Source: Plantago major (taxonomy: Eukaryota; Streptophyta; Magnoliopsida; Lamiales; Plantaginaceae). From it: a stretch of DNA of 64,000 nt. Position numbers and translations under genes: made by a program. How positions within the stretch are numbered: the first letter of the stretch is position 1; the number at the start of each line of letters is the position of its first letter. The stretch spans positions 52,734,932 through 52,798,931 of the forward strand of contig CM048844.1 in the NCBI GenBank assembly GCA_026545765.1, read 5' to 3'. Below are positions 9,984-20,473 of this stretch, one piece after another. The notes beneath the pieces are model-generated. The model searched no databases. It had not been told where the DNA came from and worked only from the letters and a program-made list of their open reading frames with translations.

Positions 9984-12138
9984 TCAATAGGCGACGAGGA
10001 GTTCAAAATAAAATGTCATCGTAAACTGACCTTCTTCAAACTTGACTCTAACTAGTGTATCACCTGTTTGAGGAGGTGTAGAACATTCTATATTATCACG
10101 GCATTCGAAACCCGGGCTGGATTGCACTTTTTCGTTCTCTGGTTCCATGTTGTTTAACTTTATCATATCTTCAGCTGTATATGACATTGTCCTTATTCCA
10201 CGCACGCCAAATGAATTATTCATAATCGTCATTCCATTTTATTCCTTTCAACTTATTATTTATGTCACCCAGTGAAATCAGGTAGTCCTGCAAAAAAATG
10301 TATGGTTTACTTTTTGTAAGAGAATAGAATGATTAAACTAAATAGATATGACAACTTATAGTGATTGTTCAATATGCAGCCTTACTGGATGATATTGTTT
10401 ATGGAAATCATCTGTGTTCTTTTGTAAGACCAACTCTCCTAATTTACCGATAAGAGTCACCGAAAGATCTCCACTCGAGTCGCTTGCTTGTATACAAAAA
10501 CGGAACCTAAATCAAAGGAGAGTTAAATGATGATTTTTTTTTTCTGTATTACACCTGCTATTGAATTGTAATATATCTTAGTTGATCACCTTTGAATAGA
10601 ATTCTTAAGACCATTGCATGATTTACTTGAACACTTGAATAATCGATTGTAGGGTACATCTGCTCTACGATGGCATGTCTCACAACATATATATGTAAAA
10701 GAATCAGGGATGGCCGCTAATCTTGCTTCAACGGTAACTGCATACATCTCATCCTGGTTTTGAAGGAAGCAATTAGATTAGATGGGGAAGTCCTTAAAAT
10801 CACTTAATGTATATAAATAAAGAATAAGATCCCTTACTTGCTTGGATGCAAGCACTTCTCTAATGGAACTTTCACGATGTACTGTGGTGGCTATGGTAGC
10901 ATGTTCAACAGTAACTATAGTTTAGTTTGTTCCGTCTACTTTGACCATGTGCATCGACGTTGTATGACATTGTCATGACTCCTCTTAAATTATACGAACT
11001 TTTCAGAATGGTCATCTTCCACAGTACCCCTTGTAGATTGCTATTTATCTCATCCTTCGGTATTTTCCAGTCCTAACAGACAATAAACACGAAGCGGGTA
11101 AATTCGCCTGTTTCGTTTCAATGAGGTTATATTTTGAATCTCTGTACAACTTGAAAATTAATATTACACTGACATATTAATATTGCAATATAAAATTTGA
11201 CTATACCGGATAAAATCTTTTGTGAAATTCATCTTCATCAAGGCCTAACACATTCTCTCCAAATTTACCAAACAAGGTTACGTCAAGTTCTCCACTTGAG
11301 TCTTTCACTTGTATACAGAAGTGGTACCTGAAGTAAAGTAATTTTAAGTTTATCAACCTTTGATTTATAGTAAAATACAATGATATGGCTCTTGCAGTCT
11401 GAATTCTTACCTCCGTATAGAAAACTTGGTACCATTGCATTGTGGACTATAGCATTTAAACAGATTCCTACATGGATATTCAGTTCTACGATGGCATGTT
11501 TCACAACATATGTACGTGAAATCTGCCGGAATGACCTTTAGCTTTGGTGAAATCGTGATGATGTACTTACATACGATGTTCAATAAAAACCAGTATTAAA
11601 AACAATATAAGTTGTACATGTGAAGAATGAAAATTTTAATCTCTTACTGATTCGGCCTTCAAAATTTCACTAATGGATAGTTCTGGCAGATTCACGTTTG
11701 ATGCAGCATCAATTTTTTCCATGGAGGAACCACCTACTGTTACTTTTTTTTGTATCTCATGCATGTGTTCAGTACGCCTACAAATAGATGTAAATTTTGA
11801 AGGTACGTCAAATATGCAATGTTGAATTAATTAATTTATAATTAAAGTTGTAGAGATATCCTTACCATTGTTCCATTTTCATGAGATCAGGATGATCCAT
11901 TTTTGTTACGACAAATGAGTTTGTGCTCGAACTCAATGATAATCCTACACATTCATGATCAATATAAGCAAGGCACTTTGTAATCTAAAAGAAATATTAT
12001 TTCCGAAAATACTTACGATGAAACGAGTTAACCTTGAAGTTAATAAGCATCACCACAGGATTCATATCAACCAATAAATAATGTGTTCGTTCAGTCACAT
12101 CATCCTCATTCCAAAGAGAAATAATTATTTCATTGAAC
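9984..12138 (-). pseudogene. RPA1-like single-stranded DNA-binding gene of Helitron A
   Basis: Exons seen on the minus strand: 12138-12017 (SLWNEDDVTERTHYL, OB-fold DBD-B-like), 11944-11866 (LSLSSSTNSFVVTKMDHPDL), about 11775-11647 (LPELSISEILKAES), about 11570-11412 (zinc ribbon: CCETCHRR ... FKCYSPQCNG), 11327-11207 (CIQVKDSSGELDVTLFGKFG), about 10960-10840, 10753-10591 (second zinc ribbon: CCETCHRR ... FKCSSKSCNG), 10506-10386 (CIQASDSSGDLSVTLIGKLG), and from 10287 downward. Boundaries fit GT-AG. RPA coats single-stranded DNA; Helitrons carry such genes, presumably to help strand displacement. The N-terminal OB folds are absent and the last exons are frameshifted (stop near 10217). The C-terminal module is present twice. 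Confidence 0.75.
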
Positions 12139-13055
12139 CTGAATGTAAAGATATAGAAAAAGTAAAGAGAAAAGAAACTATAACATGAATTTGAAGTTAC
12201 AGTTTATGAGTCCAAAGATTAAGTGACTATTTTGTTACTGCAGAGCCTAAATTAATTATTAATAATAATAACAAAACCAAGGAGAAATTGGACTTATTGA
12301 TAGAAATTTGACCCGATTTTATGTTAGAAGATTCATACTAATCCTACAAGAACAAATTAAACCAATTTACAAATGCAGATGATAGCGCCAATAGTATAGT
12401 GATTATAGTTCAATGTTTTTTCCATCATTTTCAATAAAAGTAAGCCAGCCAATTTTCCCAACAGCAAAAATTGGAAAAACACATTCGAAATTGAAGAGGA
12501 GTTGGTGGAGATAGTTCACCTGGAGTCAAGGTGGTGAATTGCGGCGGAGAGATCAGCTGCCGGTGGGAGAGAAAAGTGAAAATCTAGAAGGGGTCAAGCT
12601 CATGGTCGATTTGACGCTTTCTGTGTGTCTTACCTCCATCTTCTTCATCTCGATCTGCTTACAACACGATAGATCTTTCTAGCGCAAACTTTGAAGAATC
12701 AAGAATGGTCCCAGATCCGCCGGAGATGTTGATCGTCCACTCTGAAGATGACGAACAAGTATTTTCCGATGGCGAAGAGGAGGGCATCGGTGGAGATAAG
12801 AGCGAAAATGAGTGAGCTCCAGACCACCGCGAATTCCAAAAAATTATATCGACATGAAGCTCAAAGTGAGATAAAAAATATTGATATGGATTGTTTCATC
12901 TATTGATTTGTTAAATATATGTTGAGATCAAAATTTGATTTGGGTGGAAAGGACATGGAGGAGAGAAATTTGTGGAAAGAAATTTTCGCTTGGCTTGAGA
13001 ATAAGAAGAAGAAAGAGATGGATCTGGACGGTCTGGATGGTTGAGAAATATCGCG
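12139..13055. other. non-coding stretch upstream of the RPA-like exons
   Basis: No reliable gene was found. The sequence from about 12490 to 12830 is less AT-rich and looks like transcribed leader DNA, but no open frame is convincing. If the Helitron 5' end lies here, it should read as TC on the minus strand after an A; I could not pick one site. Confidence 0.4.
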
Positions 13056-13180
13056 TCCTTACACGCACTTGTGTGAGACTGGGTCTTCTCATGCTTTGAA
13101 TGGGATTTTGTACTGTAAAAGACGAAATTGAGTTAAAATCGGACAAAAATTTGCTTTTCCCCACTCTCTTTTAATGATGT
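13056..13180. repeat. right copy of the direct repeat flanking the Helitron
   Basis: Aligns with 1832-1960 in the same orientation, including a GA-rich stretch just before it in both places. It contains GTGTGAGACTGGGTCTTCTC, an imperfect palindrome of the GAGAC-GTCTC type common in plant repeats. Confidence 0.5.
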
Positions 13181-13209
13181 ATTATACTACTTTGAATATC
13201 ATTAATTTG

Positions 13210-13212
<3 letters not shown>

Positions 13213-13300
<88 letters not shown>
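13213..13300. repeat. (AT)n microsatellite
   Basis: An uninterrupted AT dinucleotide run of about 44 units. Length in assemblies of such runs is often unreliable. Confidence 0.95.
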
Positions 13301-13306
<6 letters not shown>

Positions 13307-13321
13307 TGTGTAATATAGGTA

Positions 13322-13765
13322 GTATATAAACAATAACTTGGCGCTTGAAATTGCGTGGCGAAAGTTTCGTTTGTCAGACTACAAAATCTGCTCCATCATG
13401 CGTGTAATACACGAGCAACACAACAACATCTTTATCTCTTGTATTTTGTCTCACCAAATGACGAACGAATATTCAGCTTCCTCCTGCCTCCACAAAAACT
13501 CTCCCTCTTCTTTGCCCCCTTCCCCATCACATAATTTCAGCCCCATAGTTCTTCTTTATCATCTATTCTCAATAAATTTTTCTTATATTTTTCTCCTTGT
13601 CATCATTTTGCTACTAGATTTAATTTTATTGTATTTGGCCATGATTTAATTTTCAGATTTTGATATGGGGTTTATGGAAATCTGAGAATCTGCTACTTTC
13701 ATATCATTTGTTCTTTGTTATGGAACTGTTGGATGAATTGTTACGAGGTTTTCAAGGACATGAGA
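13322..13765 (+). other. leader-like sequence, possibly the 5' part of a disrupted host gene
   Basis: The stretch is rich in C/T tracts (CTCCCTCTTCTTTGCCCCCT) like a plant 5' UTR. It ends with a short frame starting ATGGAACTGTTGGATGAATT (MELLDELLRG) at about 13721 that runs straight into the LARD-like LTR at 13766. The DNA on the far side of that element (24235 onward) also begins open. I cannot identify a family and there is no clean target duplication, so a split host gene is only a suggestion. Confidence 0.25.
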
Positions 13766-14279
13766 TGTTGGGTAAATTTCACATATATAACTGCGGGTGA
13801 GTAGTGAATCGACGATGGATAACTAGAACACAGTACAAGAACAAAATAATATTTATACTGCTGAGCAAATGGTTAGCCCTCGGTCACTTTATTTGTCCCG
13901 CTCTGATGCTGACGGTTTACGTAATAAATAGTCTCCCAAAATAGAACAACAGTGATGAATTAGAATTCTAGCACTTGAACTCTAACTCCCAAAATAAACT
14001 GAAGAACATCCAACACCCGTCAAGTATTAAAATAGCAACTCTATTTTATACTTCTTTATCCTTCGATACGGTTAGAATATCCCACGGAAATTCGTATTCA
14101 ACGTCCTCCCAGCTTAGCAAGTTACTTAGGACTTGAAATCTGTAAAGGATAAACTATCTTGGTGATCCTCCACAATTCTCTTAGAAGAGAATCTGCGATC
14201 GGATTATGGATGGATGAATTTGATTTATGATGGTTAAAACGAAGTAGGGGAGACCTATATATAGATATCCAAAAGTCAT
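13766..14279 (-). repeat. LARD-like left LTR, outer segment
   Basis: Matches 23316-23846 closely from GGTAAATTTCACATATATAA to the GTCAT site where the Gypsy element entered. A TATATATAG box (minus strand) at 14256-14264 lies only about 15 bp from the insertion point. Confidence 0.75.
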
Positions 14280-15500
14280 TGATGAGCCCGTACTTTGGGC
14301 TCTCATTTCGTTCCTTTTATCATCTTTCGTTCGTCCTTATTTGTTTGTTTTAGCGTATCTTGTGCGTTTTTATGTGTTTTGTGTTTTAGTTGTGTTCCAC
14401 GGGTTTTCGTACGTTTAGAGTTGTTTTGGAGGAAGAAACGACGCTTTTTGAAGGTCATGTCCGAGAAAAAACTCAAAAACCCCACTTGAAACTCCGTTCT
14501 GCTCAGAATGTGAAGAAATGCATGAAGAGGCCGCTGGTCGTGACCCAAACTAGCCTGGCCGCGACCCCACGTGAATCCAAGCTGAGGAAGCCGCAGGTCG
14601 TGACCAACGATGAACTCTTTCAAATTTTGCCGCAGGTCGCGACCAATGCTACAGAATCAGTTTCTGCGTGTATATTACCTAATTTTTAACGCAGATTTAG
14701 ACACTTCTTTTACTTACGTTCTTTCTGACTCTTAAGCAAGAAACCCTAGTTTGGTTCTCTTGCCTTAGTTTATGATCGATTTGCTCTTGTAATCACATAT
14801 TGACATTGGATTTTGATCCTGGAGGTTAGATTATCAATCAATTCATTCTTTCTCTTGCAATTACTTCTCTTTTGTGATTGATTGATTGATTTATGCTTGT
14901 AATCTCTACTATGATGCTTAATTCGATTATGACTGTCTTTTTGTATGCTATTGCTTACGATAGGAGTAGCTAATCTCTTCGATGGATGCGGTAGCAATGT
15001 AGGATTAATCGAATTAGGATCTTGACCTAGGGTTTGTTCATATGTGTTAAGCTCATTATCAAACTTCGTAACACTCCGATTTCAGTACTCTACTCTTGTA
15101 TTTTCAAACCATTCAGGTTAACAATCAATCGTCTGACAATCGTTTGATTAACTACTTCACATTTTCAAAGAATGTCTTGGTTAAAACTGAAATCGAGAAT
15201 TTATCTGGACAAATAACTGTGACAGCATATGAACACGTGGTCTGATTCTTATTCGATTTATCTGAATGCTACAGTATCTATTTTCACTCTCTTGATTCAA
15301 ATTCACTCTCGTTTACCTAGTTTAATTTACAAAACCAACTCAATCATACAAACTACTACTTGCAAACTCTTGCGTTTGATACTTGAAAACGTCATAGTTG
15401 CCTAGTTAGCTCCTTGAGAACGATCTCGTAGTTAAGGCTTGTTTACTCAACACTGGTTTAGTTACTTTGAATTTTATCAAGTACTAATTTGAGCATATCA
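14280..15500 (+). repeat. 5' LTR of the gag-only Gypsy
   Basis: 1221 bp, starting TGATGAGCCCG and ending TGAGCATATCA next to the PBS. It lacks a stretch present in the 3' LTR around 19100-19140 and 19170-19190, which accounts for most of the 59 bp length difference. The palindrome GGTCGCGACC survives once here; three more copies are altered by C-to-T, G-to-A or T-to-C type changes. Confidence 0.85.
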
Positions 15501-15503
15501 AAT

Positions 15504-15521
15504 TTGGCGCCGCTGCCGGGG
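15504..15521 (+). other. primer binding site
   Basis: TGGCGCCGCTGCCGGGGA lies three bases after the 5' LTR. TGGCGCCGTTGCCGGGGA-type sites are standard for Athila and related Gypsy elements. Confidence 0.8.
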
Positions 15522-15621
15522 AGTTAACTCCTACTGTGGTGTTTTTGAGTAGATAATTGTATTAGTTTACTAGAACCACCTGTGTTTTGCATTTCCTGGA
15601 CTAACAGAAACTAAACTTCAG

Positions 15622-16300
15622 TTGAAATTTTCAGCTAGTAGAGTTTCAGGAATGGCAAAATACAAAGATTACTATCAACCAGGTGAAGTTAAGGTTGGTG
15701 AACCCGCGATAATTCTGTCCAATGATGCCAGGAACATGGAAATCAAGGCTTATCACTTCCATGATATGCCAAGGTACCACAGGATGCAAAATGAGGATGT
15801 GATCAAGTTCCTAAAGGAGTTTGAAGGTCTGGTTGGGAAGATACCGACCACTAACAAGGTTTCGGATGATGACATTAGGAAGAAGGTCTTCCCAATCTAC
15901 ATGCAGGACCGCACTAAAACTTGGTTTCTTAATCTGCCGGAGGGATCACTGAACTCATGGGATGATATATACACAGCTTTCATGGGCAGATATTTCCCCC
16001 ATGCCAAGACCACAAATATTCGTAACAAAATCCGCCAGTTTGAGCAGAGGTACGATGAATCCTTCTATGAGTGCAGGGAACGGTTTAAGCAGCTTCTGGG
16101 CAATGCCCACATCACAAGTTTGACAACGTCTCCCTGTGTCACATTTTCTACAATGGGCTCACCAGGGAGGATCAGCAATTGGTGGATGTAAGCACAGGGG
16201 GTCAATTCTGGAAGCCACTACCGCAGATCTCGAGGTAGTTTTCGAGAAGCTGGCTGCGAATTCCCAGCACAAGGGGTGCGGGGGCAAAGAGCTAATAGGA
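15622..16300 (+). pseudogene. gag: gag of the Athila-like Gypsy
   Basis: The open part (15622-16191) has the retrotransposon gag core: FPIYMQDRTKTWFLNLP, SWDDIYTAFMGRYFP and QFEQRYDESFYECRERFKQL. The conserved continuation (FYNGLTREDQQLVD, then EVVFEKLAANS) follows in two other frames before the first frame resumes near 16285. Gag forms the particle that packages the RNA. At least two frameshifts are present. Confidence 0.8.
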
Positions 16301-17250
16301 GCGAGAGCAAGCTTGTTGAGGAGTTTGAAGAATTGGTGCAGCAAGTGAGAAGCAATCTGGGCTATGGGAACAACTTCTATGAAAATGTCCTGCAGACTCC
16401 AAAGGTACCAGCTAAACCCCAACAGGAACAGGAAACACTGGAACAGAGGCTGAGGCGATTTATGGACCACTCTGACCAATACTATTATAACTCCACCAAG
16501 CGTGCGGAAAGGATGGAGCAGTCCGTAAAGCGATTGGAAGACTCAATGGGACAACTTCTGGCAAGAGTTCAGCAGAGGGAAGCAGGAAAACTCCCTAGTA
16601 CCATGGACAAAAGTTTCATGGTTAAACTTACTGTCAGCGAGGATATGACACCATCGGCACAGGTAACTCAAGGAGGCACCACTTGTTCATGCTGTAAAGG
16701 AAAAGGGGTGATTTCACAAGTTGAAGAGACCGGCAAGCTTAGTCTGGCTCAAACTCTGGAGTCAGTGATTCTGGAACCCATGGCTCCCTTGGTTTCAAAA
16801 TATTCAATTGAGAAACCTAATGATGCAGTGCAACAAATAATCCCAAAAGAAAGTAAGAGTATAAGTGATTCTGCCAGTTTCGATCTGCTAGTGGGGATAG
16901 GAGCGACTCCTGATATAGTTGGAGTTGTCGACACAGGATCCAACTGTAATCTGATGACATTTGGCACCTACGAAGTGCTTGGTATTAAGGGGATGAAACC
17001 AATGAAGTGCATGATTCTGCTCGCAGATGGGTCCCGTAGCCGACCTATGGGTTTAATTAAGGGTGTCAAAGTGGATTTGGATGGAGTTGATGTGCCTACT
17101 GATTTTGTGATAATTGAGTCACCGCCACAAGCCCTCGGTGCAAACGGAAAGTATACTATGCTGCTTAGGCGGCCTTTTATCAAAGCAACTCGTATGGTTA
17201 TCGACATCTACTCCCGTACCTGCACATATGAGGTACAAGGCAAGCAATGA
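16276..17250 (+). pseudogene. gag C-terminal part and aspartic protease
   Basis: 324 codons in frame with the first part of gag. The N-terminal half is coiled-coil-like and charged (LEQRLRRFMDHSDQYYYN). The protease has VVDTGSNCNLM with the D-T-G triad, then GKYTMLLRRPFIKATRMVID near the end where relatives have ILGRPFL. It would cleave the polyprotein. The frame stops at 17250 with no trace of RT after it. This part is open, in contrast to the frameshifts before it. Confidence 0.8.
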
Positions 17251-18773
17251 AAGTTGCTAGCCCACTCTGATCCTACATTATCAACTGCACAGGATAGGAG
17301 GAAGGATTACCTAGGGGCTTATACTGGCCCCTATATATTTACTCACATTTGCAGGGTTGGAAGGGAACCAGAAAGCTGGGAGGCCCCTAAGCGCAAAGTA
17401 ATTAAGAGTGCTGAAGAAGTCGAGCTGACGACTATAACCATAAGCAGCACCCGCCGACTGATGCGGAAGAGTCCTGTACTTGACTAAAAACGAGTAAAAA
17501 ATTTTGTAAGATGTTTCTTTCTCCTTTCTCTTGCTTGAGGATGAGCTTCTCTTTGTTAGGGGATGGTGAGATGTGCATCTTATGTTGTTTGCTGTTTCAA
17601 TTTTTTCTTTTCCGTTTGTCTGCTGTTTCCTTTGAGTCTGAGTTAGCTGCTAGGGTCGAGCCCATTTTGCTAGTGTTAAACCCTTTTGATGCTTATGCTT
17701 TGAATCTTTTCTAATCAATAGTGGGGGCAAGAAAAAATTTTGTAAGTTTGTTTCCTCTGTAAAAAGGAAGTCTAGTTAGTTCTTTAGCCTAAAAAGCCTG
17801 TGAGAAGCCTTTAATGCTGATGTAAAAATCTTGTGCCAGCTTTGTTTTGTGTGATTTCTGGGTAGAGCGATTCTTTTATTAAAGTTATTGTGCCACTTCA
17901 TACTTATGTGCGCTCTTAGTAGTTGAGGATGACAAACGGCATGTTCTCCATTCTTTTCTTGCGACTGCTCTTTACCTTTACTGGAGCCATCTTGTATTTG
18001 ATTATCGAGTCTGCCTGCTGTTCCTAAAAATATATATATTATAGTCTCGGGGTGGATCTATGGTCTTAATTGATCACCGTTAGTCGTGTTAGGCGTGTTT
18101 CAAATACTACCACATACCGGCGTGACTGAAAAGCTACATGTCCGTGAGCTTGATGGTACGTATACCAAACAGACACGCACAAAAGTGCGAACTTTCGGTA
18201 AAACAGACACCAACTAAAATTGAGACAAAAAGAGCCCAATGAGTCCAAACGATAAAGCACACAGGACATTTATAATGATCTAAAAAATAGTGCGCAAAAT
18301 ATGAAAATATAAAAAATTTTGAGCAAAAAAGGAGCAGTCAGTCAGTCTTTGTTCTCATTTATTTGTCTAGAGTCGCGCGTTTATGTCCCTTTTCACTTGA
18401 CGAATTTAGTACATTAGCATAAGAGATTTGTGGCATTCTGTGACGAAAGTCATCGCCCAACTTTATTCTTGAGCGTTTTTAACTTGCTGGACACTTCCAG
18501 CTGTGAGAGAGTGGTTTAACTGATTATCTGTGAGGGACTCTAGAATTAAATCTAAGTTCTTTTTACTTAGGAAACAAACTTGTTTGAATTTTTCTTTGTT
18601 TTCTACCAACGTTAGAAGGATTTCAAAGCGTTTGCATCTTTTGGGTTTAATGTTACCATTGTTGGCTCAGTAACTTGGTAGTTTAATTCCTTTGTACTTA
18701 TTTGCTTAGAGTTTAGTCGAGTCTAGTTTAGTCTGTTTGCTCGACTACGAGCAAAGGTTCGGTCGGGGGTGTT
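17251..18773 (+). other. non-coding 3' interior and PPT of the gag-only Gypsy
   Basis: About 1.5 kb without pol. Short open frames (17254-17487 continues open past the protease, 17511-17714) have no recognisable motif. The end holds a purine-rich stretch (GGTCGGGGGTG at 18761-18771) directly before the 3' LTR, the likely polypurine tract. Confidence 0.65.
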
Positions 18774-20053
18774 TGATGAGCCCGTATTTTGGGGTCTCAT
18801 TTCGTTCCTTTTATCATCTTTCGTTTGTCCTTATTTGTTTGTTTTAGCGTATCTTGTGCGTTTTTATGTGTTTTGTGTATTAGTTGTGTTCCACAGGTTT
18901 TCATGCGTTTAGAGTTGTTTTGGAGGAAGAAACGAAGCTTTTTGAAGGTCGTGTCCGAGAAGAAGCTCAAAAACCCCACTTGAAACTCCGTTATGCTCAG
19001 AATGTAAAGAAATGCATGAAGAGGCCACTGGTCGCGACCCAAACTAGCCTGGTCGCGACCCCACGTGAATCCAAGTTGAGGAAGACGCAGGTCGCGACCA
19101 TGGTCGCGGCCAAGAAGATCTTCGGTCGCGACCAACGGTGAACTCTTTCAAATTTTGCCGCAGGTCGCGACCAGGAAGCCGCTGGTCGCGACCAGCGCTG
19201 CAGAATCAGTTTTTGCGTGTATATTACCTAATTTTTAACGCAGATTTAGACACTTCTTTTACTTACGTTCTTTCTGACTCTCAAGCAAGAAACCCTAGTT
19301 TTGTTCTCTTGCCTTAGTTTATGATCGATTTTCTCTTGTAATCACATATTGACATTGAATTTTGATCTTGGAGGTTAGATTATCAATCAATTCATTCTTT
19401 CTCTTGCAATTACTTCTCTTTTGTGATTGATTGATTGATTTATGCTTGTAATCTCTACTATGATGCTTAATTCGATTATGACTGTCTTTGTGTATGCTAT
19501 TGCTTACGATAGGAGTAGCAATTATCTCTTCGATAGATGCGGTAGAAATGCAGGATTAATCGAATTAGGATCTTGACCTAGGGTTTGTTCATATGTGTTA
19601 AGCTCATTATCAAACTTGGTAAAAACTTCGATTCCAGTACTCTACTCTTGTATTTTCAAACCATTCAGGTTAACAATCAATCGTCTGACAATCGTTTGAT
19701 TAACTACTTCACATTTTCAAAGAATGTCTTGGTTAAAACTGAAATCGAGAATTTATCTGGACAAATAACTGTGATAGCATATGAACACGTGGTCTGATTC
19801 TTATTCGATTTATCTGAATGCTACCGTATCTATTTCCACTCTCTTGATTCAAATTCACTCTCGTTTACTTAGTTTAATTTACAAAACCAACTCAATCATA
19901 CAAACTGCTACTTGCAAACTCTTGCGTTTGATACTTGAAAACGTCATAGTTGCCTAGTTTAGCTCCTTGAGAACGATCTCGTAGTTAAGGCTTGTTTACT
20001 CAACACTGCTTTAGTTACTTTGAATTTTATCAAGTACTAATTTAAGCATATCA
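18774..20053 (+). repeat. 3' LTR of the gag-only Gypsy
   Basis: 1280 bp, nearly identical to the 5' LTR apart from small substitutions and extra sequence in the palindrome region. Ends at the GTCAT target duplication. Confidence 0.85.
19030..19193 (+). repeat. cluster of GGTCGCGACC palindromes in the LTR
   Basis: Six perfect ten-base palindromes (19030, 19051, 19090, 19124, 19163, 19184) and one variant, GGTCGCGGCC (19102), fall within 165 bp, each spaced by about 10-40 bp. They could bind a protein or form cruciforms. Each contains two CpG sites. Confidence 0.9.
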
Positions 20054-20058
20054 GTCAT

Positions 20059-20473
20059 GTGGAAGAGATGCAATTGTTCACCAAGAATTTGTCAGGGGCC
20101 GAAATGACATATCCGAATATGGTTCCCATCTCTGCAGGAAATGGTGTTTGGCTTAACCTGGATAGACACAGCCCTTGGCAACCAACAGGTTGCGGGTTCT
20201 ACACCCAACAGTCACAATTTTTGGAACAATTGCAACATTTCATTCCACTACCTTTTTAGTTGTTCCATGAGGTACCAAGTTCAAACCTCTTCTTCCACAC
20301 CTTTTTATCCATATATTTACATTTATTTTGTCGGAATTTATCGCAACTTCATTGCGAACACCTTCGTATTAATAATTAGAAGCAGTCTATTTATGCATTA
20401 ATTTCTCATTCATCTTCAATCTGAATTGAGTAATTAAAGACACTAGACACACTTTAGTTAAAAATTCCAACAA
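20059..20473 (-). repeat. LARD-like left LTR, inner segment
   Basis: Continues the left LTR after the Gypsy insertion and matches 23847-24234. It ends TTCCAACA, followed by ATCTCCCACATG, which on the minus strand is the PPT. It holds about 20 bp (near 20180-20205) missing from the right LTR. Confidence 0.75.
20147..20215 (+). other. tRNA-like (pol III A/B box-like) segment inside the LTR
   Basis: GGCTTAACCTGGATAGACAC resembles a tRNA D-arm with A box, and GGTTGCGGGTTCTACACCC, 15 bp further, resembles a T-arm with B box (GGTTCGAATCC type). The right LTR copy has lost the bases between. It may be a SINE head or tRNA remnant carried by the LTR. It is not a functional tRNA. Confidence 0.25.

Larger units (their letters stand above)
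1961..12138 (-). mobile_element. Helitron A (autonomous type, degenerate), 5' end not located
   Basis: Helitrons are rolling-circle DNA transposons encoding a Rep nuclease fused to a helicase; plant ones often add an RPA-like protein. Here both genes lie on the minus strand. The 3' terminus is at 1961: read on the minus strand it shows an imperfect GC-rich hairpin (ACGC/GCGT arms) followed by GTTACCCAGATTCTAG and then T, as expected for insertion between A and T. The 5' TC end was not found; it must lie beyond the RPA exons, somewhere in 12139 to about 13200. Coding regions are broken, so the copy is inactive. Confidence 0.75.
14280..20053 (+). mobile_element. Gypsy (Athila-like) element encoding only gag and protease
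   Basis: A 5.8 kb element bounded by LTRs beginning TGATGAGCCCG and ending GCATATCA, with a 5 bp target duplication GTCAT (14275-14279 and 20054-20058). The undisturbed target AAAAGTCATGTGGAAGAGAT is present at about 23840 in the partner LTR of the host element, which confirms both ends. The PBS and gag resemble Athila-type Gypsy elements. No reverse transcriptase, RNase H or integrase is present, so it must have moved in trans. Confidence 0.85.

Noticed and set aside
14303-14623. Open frames on both strands in the gag-only Gypsy LTR
   Set aside because: They recur in both LTRs as a result of duplication, have no homology that I recognise, and the palindromes explain their composition.
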